Part shown: positions 8,141 through 16,900 of the stretch, one piece after another
How the letters are laid out: each line of letters begins with the position of its first letter
Position numbering within the stretch: position 1 is the stretch's first letter
From: Isosphaera sp.
Lineage (GTDB): Bacteria > Planctomycetota > Planctomycetia > Gemmatales > Gemmataceae
Direction: 5' to 3'
DNA: 38,614 bases
Assembly (NCBI GenBank): GCA_013822345.1
Contig: PNKH01000078.1
Span: 1-38,614, forward strand
Position numbers and translations under genes: made by a program
The notes under the pieces: model-generated
The model's database searches: none
Seen by the model: the letters and a program-made list of their open reading frames with translations, nothing else
What the model was told of the DNA's origin: nothing

Positions 8141-8989
8141 ATGCGGATCGCGATCCTGAGCGGCGGGACCGGGTGGCACGTCCAGGACCTCCTGCGCGCC
8201 GCGGGCGACCTCGGCCACCGGGCCGAGGTCATCGACTTCCGCACGCTCGCCGCCGGTGTCGAGGCGGAACCTGCCCCGCTCGCCGGGTTCGACGCCGCGA
8301 TCGTCCGCACGGTCCCGGCCGGGTCGCTGGAGCAAGTCGTGTTCCGGATGGACATCCTCCACGCGGCGGCCGGGCGGGGCTTGCGGGTGGTGAACCCGCC
8401 GCGGGCGGTCGAGACGTGCGTTGACAAGTACCTGACGAACGTCCGGCTGGCGGCGGCCGGGCTGCCGACCCCGCCGACGCACGTCGCCCAGCGGGCGGAC
8501 GACGCCCTGGAGGCGTTCGCCCGGCTCGGCGGGGACGTGGTGCTGAAGCCGGTGTTCGGGGCGGAGGGCCGGGGGATGCAGCGGGTGGGCGACCCGGAGC
8601 TGGCGTGGCGGACCTTCCGGGTGCTGGAGCAGACGGGCCAGTTGATCTACCAGCAGCGGTTCGTGCGGCACCCGGGGCACGACCTGCGGGCGTTCGTGAT
8701 CGGCGGGAAGGTGGTGGCGGCGATGCGGCGGGTGTCGGCCGGGGACTGGCGCACGAACGTCGCCCAGGGCGGCACGACCGTCCGCGAGGAACTGAGTGAC
8801 GCCACGACGTCACTCGCGCTGCGGGCGGCGGACGCGGTCGGGTGTCCGGTCGCCGGGGTGGACCTCTTGCCGGGGCCGGGCGGGGAGTTGTTCGTGATCG
8901 AGGTGAACGCCGTGCCGGGCTGGCGGGCGCTGTCCGCGACGTGCGGGCTCGACGTGGCCGCGGAGTTGGTACGGTTCGCGGCGGGGTGA
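8141..8989 (+). CDS. RimK-like ATP-grasp ligase, probably H4MPT side-chain synthesis
   Basis: The protein has 282 residues and RimK-type ATP-grasp architecture: a pre-grasp domain starting MRIAILSGGTGWHV, RVVNPPRAVETCVDKYLTN near 90, LKPVFGAEGRGMQRV (ATP-binding lysine and glycine-rich loop), YQQRFVRHPGHDLRAFVI, and ELFVIEVNAVPGW (E-x-N metal/ATP site). In archaea the related MptN adds glutamate to tetrahydrosarcinapterin, and RimK-like genes sit near mch in methylotrophs, so amino-acid ligation to the H4MPT side chain is the likely role. The family is clear; the substrate is inference from context. The start is the ATG just after the inverted repeat. Its TGA is followed by the next ATG 6 nt later. 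Confidence 0.8.
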   Translation: MRIAILSGGTGWHVQDLLRAAGDLGHRAEVIDFRTLAAGVEAEPAPLAGFDAAIVRTVPAGSLEQVVFRMDILHAAAGRGLRVVNPPRAVETCVDKYLTNVRLAAAGLPTPPTHVAQRADDALEAFARLGGDVVLKPVFGAEGRGMQRVGDPELAWRTFRVLEQTGQLIYQQRFVRHPGHDLRAFVIGGKVVAAMRRVSAGDWRTNVAQGGTTVREELSDATTSLALRAADAVGCPVAGVDLLPGPGGELFVIEVNAVPGWRALSATCGLDVAAELVRFAAG

Positions 8990-8995
8990 GGTGAA

Positions 8996-9928
8996 ATGGG
9001 ACGCATCCCTGAGACGACCACAAGTCCTCGCGCTGTCTTCCGTGCCTGCGTTTGGGAAGCGACTACACGCAAGGTCGGGAACGTTCACCCGAACGCGGAC
9101 TTCCCAGACCTTGCATTCCTCGACTTCCTCATCGCAGCCGGGGAAATCCAGGATGTAATCGGCCACGCGTATCAGTGTCGTATGCCCGGACGGTATCAAA
9201 TCCCTGTGCTGGGCAACCGCATCCGGATGGCCGTAGAGGGCACTCGGTACGCCGTCGGAACGAACCCGAACCTGGGCATTATCCTCCTTCTGGCTCCGCT
9301 CGCCGCTGTGCGGTTCGACTTTCCGAATCCGCCAGGGACGCCTGCGCGGCAAGACCTCGCAACTGTCCTCGACGGGCTGACGGTAGACGACGCGCGGTAC
9401 GTTTTCGAAGCCATCCGCATCGCGAACCCCGGCGGGCTGGGGCACTCCCCCGAGCAAGACGTTCGGAACGTACCCACGGTCACGCTGCTCGAAGCGATGA
9501 AGCTCGCGGCGGACCGCGACCTGGTCGCCCGGCAGTACGCGACCGGGTTCGCCGACGTGTTCGACTTCGGGGTGCCGGCGTTCCTCGCCGCGTTCGAGCG
9601 GTTCGGGTCGGTCGAGGCCGCCATCATCGACTCGCAGCTCCGCTGGCTCGCCGCGTACCCCGACTCGCTCATCGCCCGGAAGAACGGCCCGGCCGTCGCC
9701 GCCGACGTCCAGGCCCGCGCCGCGGAGGTACTCTCCCTCGGCGGAATCGCCACGCCGGACGGCCGGCAGGCCGGCGTCGCCCTCGACCGGCACCTGCGGT
9801 CCGACGGCAACAAGCTCAATCCCGGGACGACCGCCGACCTGATCACCGCTTGCCTGTTCGTCGCCCTGCGGGAAAATAAGGTGACCCCTTCCGCCCCGTT
9901 CCGGTGGCACACCGACGAGTGGCTGTGA
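8996..9928 (+). CDS. CitG-like (triphosphoribosyl-dephospho-CoA synthase family) protein of the H4MPT cluster
   Basis: The protein has 310 residues. Conserved family segments are CVWEATTRKVGNVHPNADFPDL near residue 20, and TRYAVGTNPNLGIILLLAPLA near 85. CitG itself makes the prosthetic-group precursor of citrate lyase, but no citrate lyase genes are nearby. CitG-like genes recur beside mch and RimK-like genes in methylotrophs, so a pentosyl-transfer step in H4MPT assembly is plausible; this is inference from context. A GAGGTG overlaps the previous stop, very close to the ATG. The first half (to about 9480) uses noticeably more A/T in third positions than the second half and the neighbouring genes. 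Confidence 0.75.
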   Translation: MGRIPETTTSPRAVFRACVWEATTRKVGNVHPNADFPDLAFLDFLIAAGEIQDVIGHAYQCRMPGRYQIPVLGNRIRMAVEGTRYAVGTNPNLGIILLLAPLAAVRFDFPNPPGTPARQDLATVLDGLTVDDARYVFEAIRIANPGGLGHSPEQDVRNVPTVTLLEAMKLAADRDLVARQYATGFADVFDFGVPAFLAAFERFGSVEAAIIDSQLRWLAAYPDSLIARKNGPAVAADVQARAAEVLSLGGIATPDGRQAGVALDRHLRSDGNKLNPGTTADLITACLFVALRENKVTPSAPFRWHTDEWL

Positions 9929-9929
9929 C

Positions 9930-10421
9930 ATGCCCGGCGAGCGCTTCAAGGTCCGCGTCACCAAGGACCACCTGGTCTTCTGCTGCGGCCACTTCATCAG
10001 CTACCGCGGCCACCGGTGCGAGCGGCTGCACGGCCACAACTACCGGGCCGCGGTCGAGGTCGAGGGGCCGCTCACCGCGGACCATTACGTCTTCGACTTC
10101 ATCGCCCTGAAGGCCCGGACCCGCGAGATCACCGACGAGCTCGACCACCACATGCTGCTCGCCACCAAGAACCCGGTGATCCGGGTGGAAGAGCAGGGGC
10201 CGCGGGTGCGGGTGACGCACGAGGACCGCGAGTGGGTGTTCCCGCGCGGCGACTGCGTCCTCCTGCCGATCGAGAACACGACGGCCGAGCTGATCGCCCG
10301 GTACGTCGCCGGCCGGCTGCTGGAGGCGCTGCGGACCCACGAGGGGTTCACGCCGGAGGTGCTGCGGGTGGAGGTCGAGGAAGGGCCGGGCCAGAGTGCG
10401 ACGGTGGAGTGGCGACCGTAG
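9930..10421 (+). CDS. 6-pyruvoyl/6-carboxytetrahydropterin synthase family protein
   Basis: The protein has 163 residues. Zinc ligands are visible as H21 (CCGHFISY) and H34/H36 (RLHGHNY), with the catalytic-type Cys at 30 in RCERLHGHNY as in QueD. The DELDHHMLL segment holds the conserved Asp-His. The family acts on dihydroneopterin triphosphate. No other queuosine genes (queC, queE, queF) are near, and the gene closes an H4MPT block, so a role in the pterin part of H4MPT is more likely than queuosine synthesis; that choice is inference. It starts 1 nt after the CitG-like stop region, implying coupling. Its TAG (10419-10421) lies in the left arm of a perfect inverted repeat. Confidence 0.85.
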   Translation: MPGERFKVRVTKDHLVFCCGHFISYRGHRCERLHGHNYRAAVEVEGPLTADHYVFDFIALKARTREITDELDHHMLLATKNPVIRVEEQGPRVRVTHEDREWVFPRGDCVLLPIENTTAELIARYVAGRLLEALRTHEGFTPEVLRVEVEEGPGQSATVEWRP

Positions 10422-10473
10422 GGCACGCACCGCGTGCCGGCGGCGCGGAAGAGGCACGCGGTGCGTGCCCTAC
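10418..10473. terminator. Perfect 21-bp inverted repeat carrying both converging stop codons
   Basis: The arms at 10418-10438 (GTAGGGCACGCACCGC...) and 10453-10473 are perfectly complementary over 21 bp around a 14-nt loop. The TAG of the pterin synthase gene (10419-10421) and the TAG of the RT gene read on the minus strand (10470-10472) occupy the same symmetric position, one in each arm. It is a good candidate for a bidirectional terminator. The GTAGGG ends also resemble the element at 8018-8126, so it may belong to a dispersed repeat class. Confidence 0.8.
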
Positions 10474-11783
10474 TCGACCCCGTTCAGGTCGGCGAGGAGC
10501 TTCTTCCCGAGCTTCGGGTCGGTCATGTAGACGAACGCCGCGTACCCGTGCAGCCGGGCCACCGTCTCGCCCTCCTTCAGCGGCTTCCCGGTCTTCAGCT
10601 TGTGGATCGCCGACCGCAACTGCCGCCGCAGGGTGCGGCTCGCCCGCGGCTCGCCGTCCCCGTTCACCACCAGGCCGGTCACCGCCTGCCGCCCGCCGGT
10701 CCGGTGCACCCGCGTCTTGTCGTCCTTCACCTCGAACCCCTCGGCCGCCACGATCCGCCGGACGCACCCCATCACCGCCCCGAGCTTCGGCGGCCCGGCG
10801 TGCTCTGCCGGCAGGCTGAACGTCATGTCGTCGGCGTACCGGGTGTACCGCCACCCGTACCGCTTCGCCAGGCCGGCGAGCCGGCGGTCGAGCCGCAGGC
10901 ACAGGGCGTTCGTCAGGGCCGGGCTGGTCGGCGCCCCCTGCGGCAGGCACCGCGGGCCGAGCGACACGTAGTACGTCTTCCCGTCCAGCTCCACCACCTC
11001 GCGCGGCGCCTCGGTGCAGATCTGCGACAGCAGCGTGGCGATCCCGTCGCGGTACCCCGCCCGGCGGAACACCCCCTTCACCCGCCGGACCGTGACCGTC
11101 GGGAAGAACTCCTTGATGTCCATCTTGAGGATGATCTTCGCGTTCACGTGGACCGCGGCGTTCGTGAGGATCGACCGCCCGGCGAGGAACCCCTGGGCCG
11201 CCCCGTGGACCGGCAGCCGCTCGACGATGTTCTGCAGGATCCACCGCTGGGCCGCCTTCAGCCGCTTCTTCGGCGCCCAGATCGGCCGCTCGGTCCCGTC
11301 GCGCTTCGGGATCGTGAACCGGACGTAGTGCAGGCTCGTCGCCGCGTCCCGGTGGTAGGCCATGCCGCGCAACTGCGGGACCGTGACGCCGAGCGCCTCG
11401 GCCAACTGCTCGGGCTTGTCGAGGGCGGGTAGCTCGTTCTCGGCCGCGCGTTCCTCGCTGTTCGGGGTGTCCCACTTGTCCTCGCGGACCTCGTCCGTCC
11501 AGAACACGCCCTCGCCGAGGTGGACGACGTGGTTCGCCTTGTACGCCGCCCACGCCTCGCGCCGCAGCTTCCGCCGCTCCTCCGCCTCCTGCTTCAGCTC
11601 CTTCTTGTAGGCGTCCTTCTCCCGGTCGGACATCGCGTCCGCGTCCCGGCGGACGACCAGGAACCCGCGCTCCTCGAGCCGGGCGTCGACGTACGCCTTC
11701 ATCCCCCCGGCCTGGACGATGAGCCGCCACAGGGTCGCGAGGTCGGGGGCGGTCGGCGGGGGTGCGGGCGCGGCGGTAGTCAT
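10470..11783 (-). CDS. Retron-type reverse transcriptase
   Basis: The protein has 437 residues. The RT core spans about 150-425: QGFLAGRSI at 197-205, NAAVH at 208-212 (the NAxxH signature of retron RTs), KMDIKEFFPTV at 220-230 with catalytic D222, LPQGAPTSP at 280-288, YTRYADDMTFS with YADD at 316-319, and VTGLVVN at 368-374 (the VTG motif). No maturase or thumb X domain of group II introns follows. The first about 130 residues are a charged helical extension longer than in small retron RTs. Known retron RTs make a branched RNA-DNA molecule from an adjacent ncRNA. It is the last gene of a four-gene block. There is no purine-rich ribosome site before the ATG; the spacer upstream is occupied by a 114-bp hairpin. 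Confidence 0.9.
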   Translation of the reverse strand: MTTAAPAPPPTAPDLATLWRLIVQAGGMKAYVDARLEERGFLVVRRDADAMSDREKDAYKKELKQEAEERRKLRREAWAAYKANHVVHLGEGVFWTDEVREDKWDTPNSEERAAENELPALDKPEQLAEALGVTVPQLRGMAYHRDAATSLHYVRFTIPKRDGTERPIWAPKKRLKAAQRWILQNIVERLPVHGAAQGFLAGRSILTNAAVHVNAKIILKMDIKEFFPTVTVRRVKGVFRRAGYRDGIATLLSQICTEAPREVVELDGKTYYVSLGPRCLPQGAPTSPALTNALCLRLDRRLAGLAKRYGWRYTRYADDMTFSLPAEHAGPPKLGAVMGCVRRIVAAEGFEVKDDKTRVHRTGGRQAVTGLVVNGDGEPRASRTLRRQLRSAIHKLKTGKPLKEGETVARLHGYAAFVYMTDPKLGKKLLADLNGVE

Positions 11784-11802
11784 GGTGGGTGGGAAGAGGA
11801 TG

Positions 11803-11916
11803 AACCACAGAGGACACAGAGGACACAGAGGAAAAGACCGAGAACAGAGTTTTCTGCGGCCGTTTTTTCCCCTCCGTCTTCTGCCTTCCTCTGTGCCCTC
11901 TGTGTCCTCTGTGGTT
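11803..11916. repeat. Inverted repeat filling the spacer upstream of the RT gene (candidate ncRNA or dispersed repeat)
   Basis: The left arm AACCACAGAGGACACAGAGG... (11803-11832) pairs with 11887-11916 over 30 bp with one mismatch. The arms contain three near-copies of an AGAGGACAC unit. The 54-nt centre has a T-run (GTTTTTTCC) and can extend the stem imperfectly. The element ends 17 nt from the SWIM stop and 19 nt from the RT ATG, and is clearly less GC-rich than its surroundings. It sits where a retron msr-msd would lie. Against that, I recall this AACCACAGAGG motif as a repeat found widely in unrelated bacterial genomes, so it may be a mobile-type repeat. Confidence 0.75.
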
Positions 11917-11933
11917 AAATCTTGAACCCCGCC

Positions 11934-13802
11934 CTACTCCGCGACGGCGTCCAGGTAGCCCTTGGCGTCGAGCTCGGCGAGTTTGGTGAAGTACGCGGCC
12001 CGGGCGTCGGCCTCGGCGTTGAACCGGAGCGTCTGGAGCCGCATCGGCTGCCCGGACAGCCCCCACCGGTACTTCACCTTGTCGCGCTCCAGCGACACCT
12101 GGACGACGTGCTCGACCTCGCCGTCCCGCCGGGCGAACGCCCGCGTCTCGAACTTCACCGCGTCGTCCGTCCTCGCCTTCCGGGCTTCCTTCTCCGCGAA
12201 GGCGAGCCGCAGGGCGATCAGGTGGACGCACGGCCCGGCCTTGATCCCCTGCTTCCGGAACGCGGCGCAGGTGCACGTCACCTTCCGCACCTGGCCCTCG
12301 TCGGCGAGCACCATCTGCGGCCGGTAGTCGCGCTTGTCCTCGGCCACGGAGACCTGGCCGGTGAGTTCCAGCCCGACGCCGGCGATCCGGTTCTCGCCCT
12401 GGATGCGGACCGCCCCGCGGCGGGTCAGCAGGTCGTGGGCGACCTTCTCCCGCGGGTTGCGGAACTGCAGCCGGGCGAGGTCGAGCGGCCTGCCGGTGAT
12501 CGGGCGGTAGCGGTAGACGTTCTCCGCGAGGTCGAACATCAGCTCGCCGTTCTGGCACCCGACCTGGATCGCCTCGACCAGCGCCGCCCCGCGCACCCCC
12601 GTCTCCTTCGCCAGCTCCTTCCCGTCGGCGAGCCAGCGGTCGGCCTTCAGGTACTCGACGATCTTCCGCGTCGGCTCGCCGTCCTGCGTCTTCCGCGGCA
12701 GGAGGAGGTCGAAGCCGAGGGCGCTCGACCAGTTCGCCCCGGTGAACCCGGTGAGGCCGAGGGTCAGCGTGACGTCACCGGCGCGGAACACCCAGAAGCT
12801 CGGCAGCCCGCTCCCGAGCAGGTACACGTCCACCGCCTCGACGTACGGGAGCAGCCGCTTCACGGTCATGAGGCGGCGGCGGCCCCACACCCGCACCAGC
12901 CGGGCGGCCCGGCCGCGGAACACGTCGGCGGTCGCCGTGAACACCGTCTCCCACGGCTCCGCGACGAGCCGCGGTTGCTGGGCCGGCACCAGCTCGAACC
13001 GCAGCCCGCGCTTCTTCCCCTTCCGGTCCCCGTTCATCCGCAGGTGCCGGAGCACGTTGTACAGGTCCATCGGGGCGAGCCGGACGTGGTCGAACGGCAG
13101 GGTCGCGGCCGACTGCACCTGGAGGAACCCGCGGAGCCACGAGTCGGGGACCTGCAGCTTCTTCTCCAGTTTCCCGCCGGCGCCGCCGTCCTCGGCCGCG
13201 GCCCCCGACCCGAGTGACAACGTGGTGTCGCGGTACCCGCGGACCTGCTGGACGCTGGAGAACAGGGCGTCGCTGAAGTCGACGTTGGTGGTGCCGGGGG
13301 CGGCCGGGCCGGTCTCGGCGAACGCGGCCCGACGGACCGCCAGGCAGGCGTACGTGCTCTCGTCCTTCCCGAACGTCTCGACCAGCAGCCGGTCCGGGTG
13401 GACGGTGACGACCGGGTCGAGGATGGCGGTCGCGGTCGGGTCGTTCCGGAGGATCCAGTCGAAGTACGCCTGCTGAGCCTGCCACACCCCGAGCGGGGCC
13501 GCGTCCCGCTTGAGGCGCAGGTACGCGATGTACTGGGTGCGGTCCTTCGGGGCGTACCGGAAGTCGCTCCCGACGACCGCGTACAGGGCCGACACCGCCT
13601 CCCGGAACCGGAGCGGGTCCTTGACCGCCCCGTCGAACCGGACCGGCGGCCGCTCCAGGTTGCCGAACAGCTCGACCCGGGCGGCGCTCCCGGCGGTGAC
13701 GACCCGGCTCGCCCCGCCGTACGCGAGGTGGACGCCGGTGCTCGGCGGCGGGGGGAGTTCGCCGAGGTCGTCGGCCGGTTCGGTGGTGGTCGCGGTCGCC
13801 AT
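11934..13802 (-). CDS. SWIM zinc-finger protein with WGR-like C-terminus
   Basis: The protein has 622 residues. A SWIM zinc finger (C-x-C-xn-C-x-H) is seen at 510-527: CTC at 510-512, then C525 and H527 in GPCVH. SWIM domains bind DNA or proteins. The last about 60 residues (VVQVSLERDKVKYRWGLSG...LRFNAEADARAAYFTKLAELDAKGY) match the pattern of a WGR domain, with WGL in place of WGR. The large N-terminal part contains conserved-looking blocks (DPVVTVHPDRLLVETFGKDESTYACL, PDSWLRGFLQVQSA, VWGRRRLMTVKRLLP, YLLGSGLPSFWV) that I recall from SWIM proteins of MoxR-vWA-SWIM gene sets; no MoxR or vWA gene is present here. I start at the ATG at 13802 (MATATTTEPADD) because the upstream extension would run into an intergenic repeat. 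Confidence 0.8.
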   Translation of the reverse strand: MATATTTEPADDLGELPPPPSTGVHLAYGGASRVVTAGSAARVELFGNLERPPVRFDGAVKDPLRFREAVSALYAVVGSDFRYAPKDRTQYIAYLRLKRDAAPLGVWQAQQAYFDWILRNDPTATAILDPVVTVHPDRLLVETFGKDESTYACLAVRRAAFAETGPAAPGTTNVDFSDALFSSVQQVRGYRDTTLSLGSGAAAEDGGAGGKLEKKLQVPDSWLRGFLQVQSAATLPFDHVRLAPMDLYNVLRHLRMNGDRKGKKRGLRFELVPAQQPRLVAEPWETVFTATADVFRGRAARLVRVWGRRRLMTVKRLLPYVEAVDVYLLGSGLPSFWVFRAGDVTLTLGLTGFTGANWSSALGFDLLLPRKTQDGEPTRKIVEYLKADRWLADGKELAKETGVRGAALVEAIQVGCQNGELMFDLAENVYRYRPITGRPLDLARLQFRNPREKVAHDLLTRRGAVRIQGENRIAGVGLELTGQVSVAEDKRDYRPQMVLADEGQVRKVTCTCAAFRKQGIKAGPCVHLIALRLAFAEKEARKARTDDAVKFETRAFARRDGEVEHVVQVSLERDKVKYRWGLSGQPMRLQTLRFNAEADARAAYFTKLAELDAKGYLDAVAE

Positions 13803-13835
13803 CGTGTGCCTCGGTTCGTCGGCCCGGGGTCGGCC

Positions 13836-13940
13836 GCCCGGGGTTGGCACCCCGGGCTATTGGCTGCCCACCCCTTCGGGGTTCAAGATTTCAGCCCCGA
13901 AGGGGCGGCGAGGGAATAGCCCGGGGTGTGAACCCCGGGC
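13836..13940. repeat. Inverted repeat between the HEAT-scaffold and SWIM genes
   Basis: The outer arms 13836-13861 and 13915-13940 match over 24 of 26 bases (GCCCGGGGTTGGCACCCCGG... against its complement). An inner hairpin, CCCCTTCGGGG with CCCCGAAGGGG, sits in the middle around TTCAAGATTTCAG. It occupies the spacer between the HEAT stop (13945) and the SWIM start. Elements of this look are, from memory, dispersed repeats in planctomycete and other genomes. It could modulate the ratio of scaffold to SWIM protein. Confidence 0.75.
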
Positions 13941-13944
13941 GCCT

Positions 13945-16900
13945 CTAACCGCCGGGCTTCGTCACCTTCGCCTTCGGGGCGCGCGGGGTGGTCGCCAGGG
14001 TGTTCGCCGCCCCGCGCTTCCGCGCCCGCCGGCTCCGCCGCAGCGCCCGCCACGCCGCCTTCCGGACCTCCTTATCGTCGTCCTTCGCCGTCCCGACCTC
14101 GACCAGCACCGCCTCGGCCGCCTCCGCCGCCATCACCCCCAACCCCTCCACCGCCCCGAGCCGGGCGACCTCGGCCGCCTTCCGGTCGCGGGCCACCGCC
14201 GCCAGCGCCGCCACGTCCTTCTCGGCGACCACCACCGGCAGGACGACCGGCTGGTAGTGCACCTGGCCCGCAGCCTTCGCCACGTCGGGAGAATGCACCA
14301 CCTTCGCGGTGATGAGGCGGTTGAAGCTCGGGCGGTCGGACAGCAACTTGTCGGCCAGGCGCGCCCCGCGGGCCGGGTCGTACCGGGCGACCAACTCGGC
14401 CGCCAGCACCCGCACGTCCGCGTCCGGACCGACGGTCAACCCTTCGAGGATGTCGAGGATCGCCGGCGTCACCTTCCCGGTCGTCAGGCAGCGGGCGGCT
14501 TCGAGGCGGATGCCCTTCGCGAGGTAGTCGTCCGGCCGCGACCGGGCGATGTCGGCGAGTACCTGGCCCGGCACCCCGACCCGGCCGGCGGTGTGCAGCA
14601 GGCTCTCGACGCACTCCCCGATGCGCTGAAGGCTCGCCCCGCGGCGGTGCGCCATCCCGCCGTCCCCCCCGTACTCCTCCTCGTCTTCCTCGAAGTCCTC
14701 GTCGTCGAAGTCGTCGTCATCCTCGTCCTCGTCGCGGGCCACGGCCCCCATGCCGCCGGCCTTCACCCGCTCCTCCTGCCAGATCTTCCACCACTTCTGC
14801 AGGGCGTCGCCGACCGCCTTCTTCACCCCGGCGTCCGCGTCCGGGACGCGGCCGAGCAACCGGGTGGCGAGCCGGACGGTGCCGTCGTCGGCGTGCCCGA
14901 GCGCCGCAACCGCCTCCTTCACCGGCAGGTCCGGCCGGGTCAGCAGGGCCGACTCCAACTGCTCCTGCACCTTCTCCGGGCAGAGCGGGAACACCTCCAT
15001 GACCCGCAGCGGGTCGCCGCGCTTCACGACCGCGTCGAGGGCGTCCTCCTCGTCGCCGGCGTCCTTGATCCGGGTGTCGGCCCGGCCGTTCTGGAGGAGG
15101 TGGTAGTGCGGCTCCAGCGACTCCCGGCCCCAGAGCCGGCGGGCGCTGCGGAACGCCGCCGCGACCAGGTTGTTGTCGCCCTCGGTGCGGACCAGCTTCA
15201 GCAGCGCCTCCCGCGTCGCCGGGTCGTCGTTGTACCCGAGCTGCTCGGCCGCCGTCTGCCGGACGCCGCGGACCTGCCAGTACGACCCCTTCGCGTTCAG
15301 CCGCGCCCGGACGAGGTCCCACCCGCTCGGGGTGTCGAAGTGGCGCAGCCCGACGAGCGCCCGCTGGGCGGTGTTCGTCACCCCCTTCGCCAGCCGCTCC
15401 AGGGTCTGGAACACCTTGTCCGCCTGCGGCGACCGCTTCAGGTGACCGACCGCCTCGGCGGCCGCGTCCTGCAGCGGGTTCCCGTCCTCCGCGGCGAGTG
15501 ACAGCAGCTTGTCAACGGATCGCGGGTCGCCGAGTTCCCCGAGCGCCTGCACCGCCCGCGTCCGGTGCCCCTGGTCCTCCAGGTACTCGATCCCGGACAG
15601 CAGAACCTGCATCCCCTCCGGCCGCTTCCCGCGGGCCAGGCCCTCGGCGGCGAGGAACTGCGTCACCGGGTTCTTGTGCCGCAGCGCCTTCAGCAGCGGC
15701 TCGACCGGCGCCGCCCGCCGCCGGAAGCGCCACCCGGCCGCCTCGACGGCGGCGTCGCGGAGGGCCGCGTTCGGGCTGGTGCAGAGCGTCTCCAGCACCG
15801 GGTCGACGTCGTTCCCGAGCGACCACCGGGCGGCGGGGAGCAGCGTCGCGGTGAGGTAGTCGGTCGCCCCGACGGCGAACGCGCGGTCGAGCAACTTCGC
15901 CAGGACCGCGTCGTGCCGCGGGTGCTGGCCCTTCATCCACGACTGGCGGAACTGCGGCTGCTCGTCCTGCGGGTCGGCGACCCGCTGGTCGCTGCCGCTG
16001 ACCGTGAGCAGCGCGGCGAACACCTCGTTCTGGAGGTCCTTCCGCCGGTCGAGGAGCAGGAGGAGCCGGTCGGCGGTGGCGGGGGTGCGGAACCCCGCGG
16101 CCTGGCGGATCAGGTTCGCCGCCTGCGCCGTGCCGGACGGGTCGTTCTCGATCCGGTCGAGGAAGGCGTCGGCCGCCCGCTTGTCGCCGAGGCCCGCGAG
16201 GGAGTTGACGATCGCGCCCTGCCGGCCGCCGTCGTGCGCCTCGTGGAGGAACTTGACGAGGGCGTCGTAGGCGGCCACGTCCTTCTTCCCGGCCAGCTCG
16301 AACGCCGCCTTCTCCCGTACCTTCCGGTACCGCGACTCGACCGCCCCGCGCAGCAGGGTCTTCGCGTCGTCCGCCACCTCGTACTCGGCCGACAGCCACT
16401 CGACCGCCTGCAGCCGCATCGGCTCGTGGACCGCGTCGAGCGCCTTCCTCGCGGTCGGGATCTTCCCCTGCCGGTCGCGGAGCAGCTTCGCCGCTTCGAG
16501 CGCCAGGTCGTCGCTCCGCGTCAGCATCACCCGCTCGAGGACCGCCTCGCCTTTCTTCGCGGACGTGCCGTCGGTCAGCAGTTCGAGCCCCTTCACCCCG
16601 AGGTCGGTGTACCCGGCCTCCAGCGCTTCCGCCCCGAGCGCGGCCTTGTCCATCCCGAGCGCCTGGAGGTGGCCGAAGGCCAGGGTGCGGACGCCGCCGT
16701 TCGGGTCCCCCATCGCCTGGGCCAGGACCGGCTGGGCGGCCCGGGCGTAGGCCGGGTCCTTCGAGGCGATCGCGAAGATGCGGGCCAGGGCCGTCTGCCG
16801 GACCTTCCCGACCGCCTGGCCGCCGCCGCTCGCCCCCTGCTCCCGCACCAGCCCGACGTACCCGCCGAACGCCAGCTCGCGAAGCTGCCCCGCGGTCAGC

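Noticed and set aside
9930-10421. queD assignment for the pterin synthase
   Set aside because: The residues fit the family, but the neighbouring genes point to H4MPT rather than queuosine, so no gene symbol was given.
10470-11783. RT as a group II intron maturase or diversity-generating retroelement RT
   Set aside because: There is no maturase/HNH region and no intron RNA-like 3' structure seen, and no template/variable repeat pair or accessory Avd gene. NAxxH and VTG favour the retron type.
11719-11925. Short plus-strand frames with HRGHRGHRG sequence in the SWIM-RT spacer
   Set aside because: This is the translation of the inverted repeat itself. There is no ribosome site and no protein-like composition.
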